Origin: Porphyra umbilicalis
Lineage: Eukaryota > Rhodophyta > Bangiophyceae > Bangiales > Bangiaceae
Assembly (NCBI GenBank): GCA_002049455.2
Contig: KV918876.1
Span: 1-64,000 of the forward strand
Reading direction: 5' to 3'
Length of the DNA stretch: 64,000 bases
The notes beneath the pieces are model-generated. The model was not told where the DNA came from. It saw only the letters and a list, made by a program, of their open reading frames with translations, and did no database searches. The position numbers were made by a program, and so were the translations under genes. Of this stretch, positions 21,600 to 32,703 are shown piece after piece (positions within the stretch are counted from its first letter, which is position 1; every line of letters starts with the position of its first letter).

Positions 21600-21607
21600 G
21601 TGAAAAC
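21600..21607. repeat. Target-site duplication, left
   Basis: GTGAAAAC, repeated exactly at 23704-23711 on the other side of the hAT-type element. It fits the nTnnnnAn target preference of hAT transposons. Confidence 0.9.
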
Positions 21608-23703
21608 CAGGCCCTACCATGGGTATCGATTTTGGTCGTGGATATTTTCCATCCGAACATCTTGGGACAGAGTATTTTCGCTCTTTCAGACACGCAACGT
21701 GAGTATTGGTATATGAAATATCCAAGGATGTGGGTATCTGATACTCACTCATCACATATAATCTTGAGGCGGGGCTACTTTGCGAAATGGGCGATCACTT
21801 CTTGTCGAGATCTGACCTGGACGATTTCTATGATTTTGGACATCATCGCAAGCGCTCGGCGAACGCGGGGATTGGTCGTGCTGACAGACTAGAGGGACAG
21901 CCTCGTACCGTGAAGCCTTCGTGATGTGGCCCATCACAGTTGCCCTGACCACGTCGATGTACCAAGACCCTCTGCAAAGATGGCTGTTGCACCGAACGAG
22001 GGCAGAGAGTGGGGATGTGTGTCCAGGGCGCGCCGCAGCATCCAAGGAAGAGTCTCGCAGCGCGTCCCGGGGGGAGGCAGCCTTTATCAAAATCCGAAAT
22101 GGTTGGTCGCCGTGAGGGGGGGACGTGGTATGCCGACGTTGGAACGTGATTCTCGGCCGGGAACGAGCCGAAGGCAATTCCGGGCACGTGCGTGCAATAC
22201 CCTGGACTTCAAGGCGGTGGCGCGCTCGGCGACGCATCGACACCGGGAACTCGGTCCGGCTCCATAGCCGCGAGCGCGCGCCGGGGCACGTACAGCCACG
22301 TTGCCGTGGCGGGCGGTGCAAGGTCCGGGTAGACGGGTGCCGCCGCCGCCACCGCAGCGGCGGCGGCCCACCGGCGTCGCGCGATGCCCACGGGAGGGGC
22401 CGTCACTCCGCCGCGCAGCACATCTGCGCATGGCGGACGGGGTGGTCAACACGGCGCACGAACGGGCGGGTGGGACCGACCGCGCGCGACGAGGCGCCTC
22501 TTACCGCGCCACCCGATGGCGTCAAAGACCGCTGAAGAGCCGCCGCAGCAAAATCCGGCGCGCAGACACGATCACCCGCGGGTCCTCATGGGCGCGTAGA
22601 ACCCCGGAAGTCTCTGCGCGTGGGTTCCGGGCGCCACTCTGGTCGGTGGGGGGGGGCAGGGGGGCAGGGGCCGTCCGGGCCCTGTGTCTTATGTAATATG
22701 ACAGTCCTTCTCTGCTACGTATCTCCATTCTCCGTTAGCGTCATTGCGAGTCTTCGAATGCTGACGCGCCCTCAGATCACTGAGGACACGAATGCAAACT
22801 GCCACCTCTGAAACGGAGAGCAAGTCTCCTGATCGAAGTAACTGTGAGCATCACTACACTTTGAGAGAATCCTGTCCTCAAGGCCGGAACATTTAGCAAT
22901 CTGTTGCACAAGGGGGTGGAGGGGTCGACCGCTCGAAGGACAGGGGTCAGGGCTGCTGACCAGGCGTGGCAGACAGAGGCCAAAAAGACGGGCAAGACAA
23001 TGTAAAGGACGCAAGAAAGAAGAAGCAATACGCATTTTCGGAGAGAGGCCACTGCGCAGGCGCGAACATAAAAGAAGGAGGGGACAGCTGCCGGTGAGCG
23101 ACCTGGGGGCGAGCCAGCCGCGGCTTCGAGGGCGACAGGCACCACCCGAGATCTAGCATTCAGAAGTGCGGATGGCACCCACTTCTTTGTGCTGACAATT
23201 GGCGCTCAGTCTGCTTGAGCTCACGCGACATACCGTACCGCAGCCTCAGCACATTGTTCGTGTCCTGATGTGGAGCATGACGGGTGCAGAGCAGAGTGGA
23301 CCTGATGAAGTATTTCGCGCCGACATCCCAGGCGTCCTTGTTCAAACTGATGCTGGACATAGCCCGCGGAGGGAGCCGTGATAGCAATCAGAGCTTTGAT
23401 TGGCCGAGCTGTGTGTCTCACAGAGCTGTACTCCCATGCGGCCACTTTCTAAGCCCCAGTTTCGAGCGATTCGCTTGACCAGACAGCGAGGATGTTTGCA
23501 GCTTCGCGGCGCGTTGATCTGTAGGACTGTAAGCTTCTTCTTACACGAGAGATACTCATTTCTGGATGTCGCATGAGTATTTTCTTGTATGCGTTCCCAA
23601 TCATGGGTGTAATCGCCCACATGCTACTGGCTTTTGAGTATGGGTCCCGATACCTAAATACTCATGGGTATACTCAATCAACAAATACCCATGGTAGGGC
23701 CTG
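21608..23703. mobile_element. Non-autonomous hAT-type DNA transposon (2096 bp)
   Basis: The ends are perfect 19-bp inverted repeats: CAGGCCCTACCATGGGTAT at 21608-21626 and its reverse complement at 23685-23703. Flanking 8-bp copies of GTGAAAAC are the target duplication. Eight-base duplications and a CAG-start terminus point to the hAT superfamily. Near both ends, TGAGTAT/ATACTCA-like motifs cluster in both orientations, like transposase-binding subterminal repeats. The interior is less GC-rich than the neighbourhood and has only short frames with no transposase motif, so mobility would depend on a transposase elsewhere. The insertion splits the Fanzor gene. Confidence 0.9.
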
Positions 23704-23711
23704 GTGAAAAC
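23704..23711. repeat. Target-site duplication, right
   Basis: Second GTGAAAAC, partner of 21600-21607. Fusing across one copy regenerates the codons V-K-T-C of the zinc knuckle. Confidence 0.9.
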
Positions 23712-26700
23712 GTGTCCGGCTGACGCTGCCACCAAGGCGGCGCACGCGGAGCGTGGCGAGGCGGCCAAGGCGGCCAAGGGCGCCAAGGCCGGCAGCGGAA
23801 ACAACAAGTGCAGTGCGTGCCACGCGCGTGGCCACACCCGGGCCAGCGCTGTGTGTCCGCTGCGAGCCATCGCCCACGGCTGGTCGGGCCACAATGCAGA
23901 CCGCGGGCGCGACTTGGGGTGCGTCGACCAGCACCGCATGACGGGGGAGGTGACGACGACCGTTTCCGTGTCGGTCGACCGGTTTTTTGGTGTCCGACGA
24001 CGGCTGGCGCCAGGGCGGCCGGCAAACTCTTTGCCCCCGACGGGGCGCCCGCCTACGACGTCGGGCCGGCGCGCGCCGACGGGGACCGCCGCCGCTGTCG
24101 CAAACGCTGCCGCGGGGGCGGCCGCGCTGACCGAGTTGGCCACGGCACAGACAAAGCATCTGCGGCTCGTGTCCATTGTCATGGACGGCACGATGCGGTA
24201 CCTGCTCGAGCGCGTCGATGGTGGTGGCGGCGGTCAGGGTGCGGGCGGGGGCGGCGGCGGTGGCGGCGGCCACCGCCGGCGCACGCTCGACGAGTTTATC
24301 GCGGCCGTGCCGGCGTCGCTGACAAGCAACCACGGGCTTGCCTGGAAGCAGGTCGCTTCGACCGTCTCTTGTCGCGGCGTCGGTGCGTTTGGCGGCGCCC
24401 CTCGGCGGGCGTGCGTCGATTACTCGGGTAGAGGCGCACGCGTCAAGCCCCGCGGGGACATCAAGGCCGCCGCCCAAGGCGACGGCGACTACTCTGCCTT
24501 TGTGGCGGCGTCGGCGGCGGTGGCAGACGCGGTGACCGAGCCAAGCCAGTTGCCGTGCAGCACGCTGCTGCCGAGTCCGGGCGACACGTTTGGTTGGGCC
24601 GCCGTGGCGACGGCTTTTGAAAACCACTATATGACGCTCGTCACGTCGGCGGTCAAGACCATTGCCAAGTGCATCGTCCACGACGTCTACCCGCAGGCCC
24701 CCGGCGGTCTCGACGGACAGCGCCGCGCGGCACTGATTGCGGCCCTCGTTGCCGGCCTGCAAGCCGCCGACGGCACGCGCCCGCCGTCGTTCAAGTGGCC
24801 GGCGGGCAAAGTGTCTGCGGCGGATGGGGCTGCCATGGCGACCGGGGCCACGCTGGCGTACGACACTGTGCTCGTCTACGCCGGTGGTGACGGTAGGCGG
24901 CGCTGTCTCCTCCAGCTCGACACGTCGGCTCTGCGACAGCGGCCGCTGCACGTCTACCCGCTGCTCCACTATGCCCAGCTGTTGTGCATCCGTGCCGGCA
25001 TCGAGGCGACTGACACGTCACCCGGCCGAGCCGCCACGTGCACCGCGTACGAGCGTGTCGGCGGCGCGCTGCTCCGCCGGCGCCTGGCGTCCGCCGGGGT
25101 GTCGCTGCCAGCGTCGACAACCGACGGGCTGTTCATTCAAACGCTGCTCCGCCGCGCGCGCATTGTCGGCTCCAAGACGGTGGTCGGGCCCTCCATCGTG
25201 TCGGACGGTGTCGGCGTGCACTTTACGATACGGCACCCCGCAACCGCCGCGTCGACGGCGGCCGCTCGGCAGGCGCGTCGTAAGGCTGCCAGTGACAGTC
25301 GTGGGGGGGGGGGGGGCCCACCGAGACGGCGAGCGTGCGGACGCAGCTTGACCGCATGGCGTTTTCGCCCGACGTCGTCAAGGAGCTGACGTTTGTTGGA
25401 TGGGACCCGGGCGTCGCGTCGATTGTCGCTGCCTACTGCCCCGGGGCGGTGCCATTTGTTCAGTCACCTGCGCCGCACCTGCACGCGTATCGGGCGTACC
25501 GGGCGCTGCGGATTGCGGGCGACGCGCTCGCGCGGGCGGCCATGGCCGCGACCGCCGCCGCTGAGTGCCGCGTGCGGCGGGGTGGTCGGGTTTTGCCGAC
25601 CGTCGACGCGCTACACGCCAAGTTGGCTGACGTTGCGCGCGCGGCCAAGGCCACCGCGGCGGGCCTTCCCGTCGGCGGCGGTGACGCGGTGAGCCAGACG
25701 ACCAAAAAGCGCGGCCGTGGCGCGCTCGGCGCGTCGACCGGGGCGGCGGCATCTGCCCCAAAGCGGACTCGTACAGATCTGGTGGGCCTGCCGGCGGCCA
25801 CGCCCGCGGCACAAGCGTCTTTGCCCCCTTTGGAGCACGCATCGACAGTGCCGGCAGACGCGGTGGACCCCCCCCCCGCCAAGCGCCGGCGGTACAAGCA
25901 GCCGGCCTTTGGCGACGAGTGGCTGACCCCGATTCAACGGCAAGAGGTGGCCCGCAAGCGGGCGACGAGCGCCCCCGGCCGCCGCCGGGCCATCCTCACG
26001 CGCATGCGCGCCACCGCGCACGCCACGATCAATGGCGGCAACGTCCAACCGTGGCACCTGTCCAACCACGTGTGTGTGTGGGTGGGCGAGGCGGCCCTAT
26101 TCAAAGAGGCGGCGCACGCGACGGCGGCTGTCACGGCCAAGACAGAAGCGGCGGCGCACGCAGAGGCGGCATGGCGTGCAGTGTCGGTCGACAGTGGGGC
26201 ACACGCCGCGTGCGTCGTGCAGCGCGCGGCGCAGGACAAGCGCCAGACGGCGGCGGCATTGCGCACGGCAGAGCGAGTGGCGGCTGCGGCGGCCGCTGCT
26301 GCACCCGCTGCGCCCCCGCAGCTCGGCGCGCCCGGCACGTCGCTGCCGTCGGCCGACCGCTTGCGCGTGTTGTGTGCCGCACTCAAACGTGCGGCCGCCG
26401 CCGGAGCGCGCCGGCGCGTGCGCGTCCCGCCCACTGGTGCGACGCTGGTCGTCTCCAAAGGCGCGTACCGCGAGGCGACGGGCGCCGGTATGACGAGGCG
26501 CGCCGAGGCGGCAGCGGTGGCGGAGTGGGCGGCGGCACACCCAGGCGTGCCGCGCGAGTCACTGACGGCCGGGTGCTCCCTCAAGGTCACGACGTGGGGC
26601 GCGTGGGTGGTGGCGGCCACTGTGCGCATTGCGCGCACCTACACAGACGCCTATCAGGCGGCGTACGCGGCGGCCGCGACGTACGGTCAACGCAAGGCGC

Positions 26701-27687
26701 GGCTACACGCCCTCATCCAGCGCAACCGATACGCGGCGGTGCTGGCGCGCCGCTTGACGGGCGGTTTGCTGCGGCGCACGGTGGACGGTACCAAGGCGGT
26801 TTTGGCGATTGGGCGGTGTCGGCCGCGCGCCGGCAGCGTCGACCTCGTGCGGCGCATGGCCAAACACGTGCACGTCGTGTACGTGAACGAGCACAATACG
26901 AGCCTGACGTGTGCAGAGTGCGGCCACGGCTTGTGCAACACGTACGTGTCGCCCGACTCGCCGGTCGACCTGACACCCCTCAAGGCGGCAAGCAGTTACG
27001 CACATCGCGCGTCGGCGTCGGCGGCCAAGCGCGCCTCGCCCCTCCGCGGCGGCCGGCGCGCGCGTCGGGGTGTGACGACCGGCAGTCGGTCGGGCCCACG
27101 CGACGGTGCGGCTGCCCAGCGCGCCAAGGAGCACGCAGAGGCGGTGCGGACAAAGGTGCTGCAGGCGATTGCGGCTCACGGCAAGTGGGCGTTTGGGACC
27201 GACCCGCTGGCGCTGTTGGGGGTCAAGCTGTGTACCAACGTCGCCTGCCCGGCTTCGTACGTCGGGCGAGACACCAACGCGGCGCGCAACATGTCCAAGA
27301 TTGCCATCAAGAGCATGCAGGGTCGGAGCATCTACCCCCACCTCCGGGGGTACACCGTGTCACGCGCGCCACCCCAGGAAGACCCTGTACAGGCGGTGAG
27401 GCACGCGGCTGCGATCGACGCAAGTACCTACGAGACCGGCTACGGGTGGACGCGGTGTTCACCCACGTCGTGGGAGCGTTGGCGCCGACCTGTCGTCGCC
27501 GACGCGCCGGTCGCGGAGGCGGGGACGGCCCCCACGGCCGTGCCAGTGGCGGCGCCAACGGTGCGGGTAGAGGCGCTGGGTGTGGTGGCAGACGGGGCGC
27601 ACGACGCAGCTGCTGCGTCGGCAAGCGGTGACCTGGCGACGAGTAACGTCGGCCAGATGGCTGCTGCCAGCCCCGCGCCAGCCGTGG

Positions 27688-27766
27688 GGCACAGCCACTC
27701 GTCTCCGAGCCGCCTCGAGCGGGTAATCGTAGACTGTTCACCAGGTTCATCTCGTGGGGTGTGAAT
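27688..27766. repeat. 79-bp direct repeat, left copy (Fanzor 3' end)
   Basis: Identical over 79 bp to 35908-35986. It covers the last ~25 Fanzor codons and the TGA stop at 27762-27764. The two copies bracket the retrotransposon and are best read as its target-site duplication. Confidence 0.9.
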
Positions 27767-27830
27767 TGGGTGCTGCTCATCAGGCCCGGACCTAATGTCC
27801 GATAACTACGAAATGAGGCCGAGGCCCCAC

Positions 27831-30800
27831 TCAACCGGAAACTCGGGCCAAAGCAGTTGGGGCGTCCAAAGTGGCCCGCCCCCTCGCGTCACACCTCGAA
27901 AAACCCTCACAAAGCATGCGCGCGTTATAGCGCCAAATGATAGCGGACGCGTCCGTAAGCAGCGACGCGAGCGCGCGCGAGCGCCCCGGACCACCGACGG
28001 CCGTTCGCAAAAAGTCCGCGGACGCGGGGCCCACGCGGCCGAATACCTCCCACACCAGTGGGGTGAAGACAGCGGGCGGGTCGGCGGCGGGGAGGCGCGG
28101 CGCGTACTTGCGCACCTTGCGCGCCTCGCGCCCCACCGCCGCCACAGCCACGGAAGGCCGGGCGACCACGTCCGCGACGACCTTGTCGGTGAAGACCGAC
28201 GCGACAGCGACGTCGCCCCATACCACCCCCCCGGTCTGCACGCGCACCGCCCGCACGTCCGGGCGAAGCGTCTCAGTGCCGGCACTGAAAAGCGCCGACG
28301 ACGCCTCCACCACGACGTCCCGCCAATGCGGGTGCGCGCGCAGCGCGTCCGCCGTCCGCGCCACCAGCGCGTTGTGGCGAAACGTGGCATTCGAGATGCA
28401 CGAGGCGGCGCTGCACGCCACCAGGAAGTGGACGCCGTACGCGTCCACCGCCGCGCCGCACGCGCACCGGCGCGCCACCGCTGTCCGCGCGACAGGGGGT
28501 ACGCCAAGCCAGAGGCGGGTAGCCATCCGCATGGCCCTCCCGCCCATGGCGCCGGCAGGGCGGCCGGGTGCCGGCAACGCCGACAGCCACAGGCCCGCGC
28601 CCGCCCCGTGTCAGGCGGCGAGCCGCGCAAGGTCGGCATTGTCCGTCAGCGAGGCCCGCAGCCGCTCCAGCGCGGCGAGGTGCACGGGCCCCGCCAGGTC
28701 CCTCTGGGACGGGGCCCGCGCCCCCCCGAGCAGCCGCGCCCAACTCAGCCGAGTCCCCCCCGCGACGCGGAGTAGGCCGGTCGCCGCGATATGGGCGTCG
28801 GCAGGGGGGGCAAGGAGGTCGGGGGCGGTTGGGGGGGGTGCGGGCGCCGCGCCGCACGCGGCGTTCAGGCGGCCACGGCCGCCAGAAGGCCCGGGAGGAT
28901 GGGGAGGCGCCGCCCCGACGGCGTCGCGTCGGCCGCCGGTAGAGCGCCAGCGGCACCAGCAGCAGCCGCGGCGCCCGCAGGAGGGGCGCCCGGCCACGCC
29001 CGGGTGTCAACCTGGGCGCCGGCAGGCGCCGCAGGACCCACCGGGTCGGTGTCCTGCAGGGCACCAGCCAGGTTGGCCAACGCCGGCGCCGCCGCCCTGT
29101 GGCAGTGCACGGCGGCGTCCGCCCAGGACGCCACGACAGCCGCCGTCGCCACACGCGAACGATCGCCAACGCCCAGCCCCCCCATACGAACGGGCAGCGC
29201 GGCGCGCTCGAGCAGCGCCGCGCGCACCTCAGCGCCGTCCGTCGCGTCGCACAGAAGGGAGAGCACCGTCCGACGTACGTCCGCGTCGACGACGGCGGCC
29301 AACGTGGCGCCCGCGTCGGGGGGGAGAGACCGCAGCGCGTACGTCACGCGCGGCCCGGCGCACAGGCGGAGGAGGAGCAGCTTGGTCTGCAGCTCCTCCT
29401 CCGGCAGGGCGACAATCGCCGCCACCCCCGCCGCGTGCTCGGCCGCCATGGCCGAGACGCGCGCCGCCACGAAATCGCGGTTGCCGACAGGGATAGAAAA
29501 TTGCACCACCCCCTCCGACCGCCACTGGGCTGTCAGGTCGGGCGGCGCCGCGGGTGCGCCTGGCGACCACGCCACGCACTTGGTGGGCGACAGCTCCGCG
29601 TCGACGAGCGCCCCAACCCGCGCCGCCGACGCCATCACCCCGCCGAGCCCAGCCACGGGCCCCACCGCGCGCACGTCATCGTGAAATACGTCGATGGCGT
29701 GCGCGGGGTGGAGGCGTGCCAGGCGCAGAAGCACGAGCATTAGAGCCGCGGCGTGGAGAAAGGGCCCCAACGGGTCCCCCTGCTGCGTCCCCCGCTCGAC
29801 GGTGAGCACCCGTCGAGCGGGGGGGGGGGCACCCACTGGGGCGGGTGGGCGTTGTCGTCCTCGCCGACTAGGCCGGGGGGGTCCTCGTCGCCCACTCCAC
29901 TGTCGCCGCCGTCGCCCGCCCCGCCCTGGCCGTCGCGGCCGTCGCCGTCGCCGGCACCGTCGCCGCCGCGCCGCGCCGCCGCCCACCCGTACACCGCCGG
30001 CGGAGCGCCGCCGTACGTCGCCGCCACGTGCGGCGTCAAGGACGGAAAGGCGCGGTCGATGAACGCCCGCGCCGCCGCGCGGGAGATCAGGTTGAACGCG
30101 TTTTTGTAGTCCAGCAGCAGCACCCCCTCCTCCGGCGCCGCCTCCAGCTGGGCCTCCAACGCGTGCAAGAGGCGCTCGCACGCGTTGGGAACGCCAATGC
30201 CCAGCGGCAGCGAAGCCATCAGCGCGGCCGCCGACGCGCGGAGGTCGCGCGCCAGCGACCCCGCAACGAGCTTGCGCAGTGTCTCCGGCATCCCAATTGG
30301 GCGGAGCCTGGGCACCCCGTCAGCGTCGGGCGCCTCCGGCTTCACGAGCAGCAGCAGCTCCGCGCCCGCCAGCGCGTGACTCGCCACCGCGGGCACCACC
30401 GTTGTCGCCGCCGCGGTTGCCAACAGCCGCACGACCCCCACCAGCGCGTCGCGCCCGTCCTCCGCCAGCGCCGACAGGTGCTCCATCCGGAGGCCGGACG
30501 GACCCGGGGCGGAGCCGCGCGCGGCAGACCGGATGGTCGCCACCACCGTCGCCGCCGACAAGCCCAGCGGGGCACCCGCGGCCACGCCGTGCGCGGCGGC
30601 GGCGTCGAGCTCAGGGCTAAACTCGGCCTCGACCGACGCGTTCGTCGCCAGCCCCGGCGTGGCGCGCGGGAAGAGCCGCCGCGCCGCCTGCCAGACGGCG
30701 CCCGTGTGGGGTGCGACCGGCGCCCCTTGCAGGGTGCGCGCCGCGGCGCTGAGGCGGCCGCGCCACACTTGGCGGAGCGCCCGCCGCTGCACGCGTGTCA

Positions 30801-32653
30801 CGCGCGGCCGGGCGCTCGTCGGGCGGACGGGGCCGCCCGGCCCAACCCGCGGGGAGGGGAGGGGGCAGCCGGCGAGTCGGGCGGGGGGGGGGGGAAGGGG
30901 GGAGCGGGTGTGGGGGAGGCGACGCGGGTGGCGCCCCGGCCGCGGGCGTGGGGGCCGTACCCTCAGACTGGGGCGGCTCGCGCCACACACCGACATTGCG
31001 GTCGCGCAACGCGGCCGCAAAGTCCCCGTCGAGCAGCGCGGACACGCGCACCGCGTGACTCAGCGGCGCGGGACCCTCCCCCCTGCCCCGCGCGCGCGCG
31101 GGGACGTGGAACAGAAGGGAGGGGAGGTTCATCACCCACAGCCACGCGGTGGCGTTGCCCGGCTCGCGCCGCACCCAGGAGAGCGCGTCGGCACCCAGCT
31201 GCCGCCACGCGGGCAGCAGAGAAGCTGCGACGTGGTCGGCGGTGCGCGCGCCGGACGCCACCAGCGCCGCCCATGAGTCGGGGGTTGGGGCCTGCAGCAG
31301 CAGAAAAGCCCCGCGCCGCCGCGCCCACTCGCTCGGCTCAGCCGAAAACATTGTTTGGGCTGGGGGGGAAGGGGGGGCGGTGGTGCCAGCTGCCGCCCCG
31401 TCGACGGCGGCGCCGCCCACAGCCGGGTGCGCGTCGTCGCCGACGTTGGGCAGGAAGCCCCCCGCGTCGCCCGCCGGCGGCGGCGGCAGGTCGGCCTCCG
31501 CGTCAGGCTCGCGCGGTGGCCGCTCGTCGCACCGCGCCTCGTGCCTCGACAGCGAGGTGCACCGCCGCCAGTCGACGACAGTGCGGTATGGGCGACCGCA
31601 GTAGCGGCACCCGGCCAACCGCAGCGCGCGGACCCACTCCGCCGGCACCGCCGCCAGCTTGTGCGACCGCGCCAGGTGCGCCGGCAGCGTGCGCGGCGTC
31701 ACGGCGCCGCGAAACGTGGTGGTGCAACCACCCACCACGCAGCACGTGCGCGTCGCCCAGCTGGCCAGGTCGGCCGCCGTCGCCGGTGCCGCACCCGCCG
31801 CGGTGGTTGCCGCCACAGCCGCCGCACGACCACCCCCCCCCTGCAGCAGCCGGTGCGACGGGCAGTTGGGCTCGTGCGAGCGCAGGGGGCGATGCCCGGA
31901 CGCCGTCCGCACCACCGAAAACAGGCGGTGGCAGTGCCGGCAGCCCCCCAGCTGCGCCTCCGCGAGGCGCTCGGGCGGCACGTCCACCGCCGTGTGCGCC
32001 GAGCGCAGGTGCTCGACGAACGCGTCGCCCTCCCCCACGGCCGCACCACAGCTGAGCAGCGGGCAGACGCCCAGGGGCGAGGCCGCTCCAACAGCCGCAC
32101 CAGACCCGCCGTCCACAGCAGGAGCGGGCGGCGGCGCGGCAACGGCCGACGCGGCCGCGGCGCTACCCACCGCCAGCGAGCTCGCAATCTCGCGGGCCGC
32201 CAGCGCGGCGGCAGGCGCGCCCGGGCGCGGAGCACACCCCGCCTCGTGCTCCGCCAGCGCCATGCGCGCGGTCGTCGACCGACCGAAAGGAAGCAGGGCG
32301 CCGCAGTGGCGGCAGCCGCGCAGCCGGTTGGCCGACAGCACCGACGCCGGCACGTCAGCGGCCTTGTGGGCGTCGCGCAGGTGAGCGCGGACGCCGAGCC
32401 ACAGCGGGTTGCCCGCGGCGGTCGCGCCACAGCTCGCGACCGGGCAGCGGTGCCCATCGGCCGCGGCAGCCCCACCAGCCGACGAGGCCAGCGGGGGGGG
32501 GGGAACACGAACGAGCAGAAGGAGTGCCGGGGGGAGGGGGGAGGACAGAAGCGCCAGAGGAAGTAGAGCGGGCGGGGGGGGGGGGGGCAAAGGCGAGGTC
32601 ACCCGCGCCGGACGGCGCGAGGGACAGGCCACGAGGGGCAGGGGGACAGTCAC
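27831..32653 (-). CDS. Retrotransposon RT-endonuclease polyprotein (frameshifted)
   Basis: In the first frame (32653-30900) three related ~70-aa modules pair a C-x4-C...H finger with a C-x2-C...H-x4-C finger at residues 70-140, 197-264 and 305-375. A frame change at the G run near 30890 leads to the RT: GSAPGPSGLRMEHL, KPEAPDADGVPRLRPIGMPE and LLDYKNAFNLISR with the first catalytic Asp. A change at the G run near 29820 gives RGTQQGDPLGP and FHDDV, the YxDD-type active site. A last change near 28800-28900 gives the C-terminal domain: CACGAAVDAYGVHFLVAC (CCHC, C-x-C-x9-H-x4-C), RHNALV, RPDV, GDVAV and REARKVRKY, which match the order of motifs in an R2-type PD-(D/E)XK endonuclease. All key residues are present, so the protein could be active if the shifts are sequencing errors. 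Confidence 0.82.
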
Positions 32654-32703
32654 TGTCGTCGGGGGAGGTGGTCAAACCGTCTGAGTACACCGGCCGGGAA
32701 CGG

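Larger units (their letters stand above)
20802..27764 (+). pseudogene. Fanzor (eukaryotic TnpB-like RNA-guided nuclease), interrupted
   Basis: The protein comes in three pieces. Piece 1 (20802-21607) is acidic/Ala-rich and ends in CGGCGATGHNVKT. Piece 2 (23712 to about 25310) starts CPADAATK, has a second finger (CSACHARGHTRASAVC), then the pre-RuvC core with VSDGVGVHFTIRHP, the Fanzor-type T/S-D-G-V segment. Piece 3 (25317-27764) holds the RuvC-I motif FVGWDPG (Asp codon 25404), VNEHNTSLTC with the displaced Glu typical of Fanzor proteins (codon 26889), and GRDTNAARN as RuvC-III (Asp codon 27270). A zinc ribbon is formed by CAEC (26910-26921) and CTNVAC (27231-27248), with a ~100-residue insertion between. 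Pieces 1 and 2 rejoin in frame when the hAT element is removed. Pieces 2 and 3 differ by one frame at a 14-G run (25303-25316). Restored length is about 1600 aa, long for the family. Fanzors are transposon-borne, guide-RNA-directed DNA nucleases. Confidence 0.85.

Noticed and set aside
21752-22321. Transposase within the hAT element
   Set aside because: Short frames on both strands have no RNase H-like or BED/hAT dimerisation motifs.
27688-27766. The 79-bp repeat as an snRNA, tRNA or rRNA target of the RLE element
   Set aside because: I see no tRNA fold, U2 or rRNA signature, and the sequence is the in-frame 3' end of the Fanzor gene.
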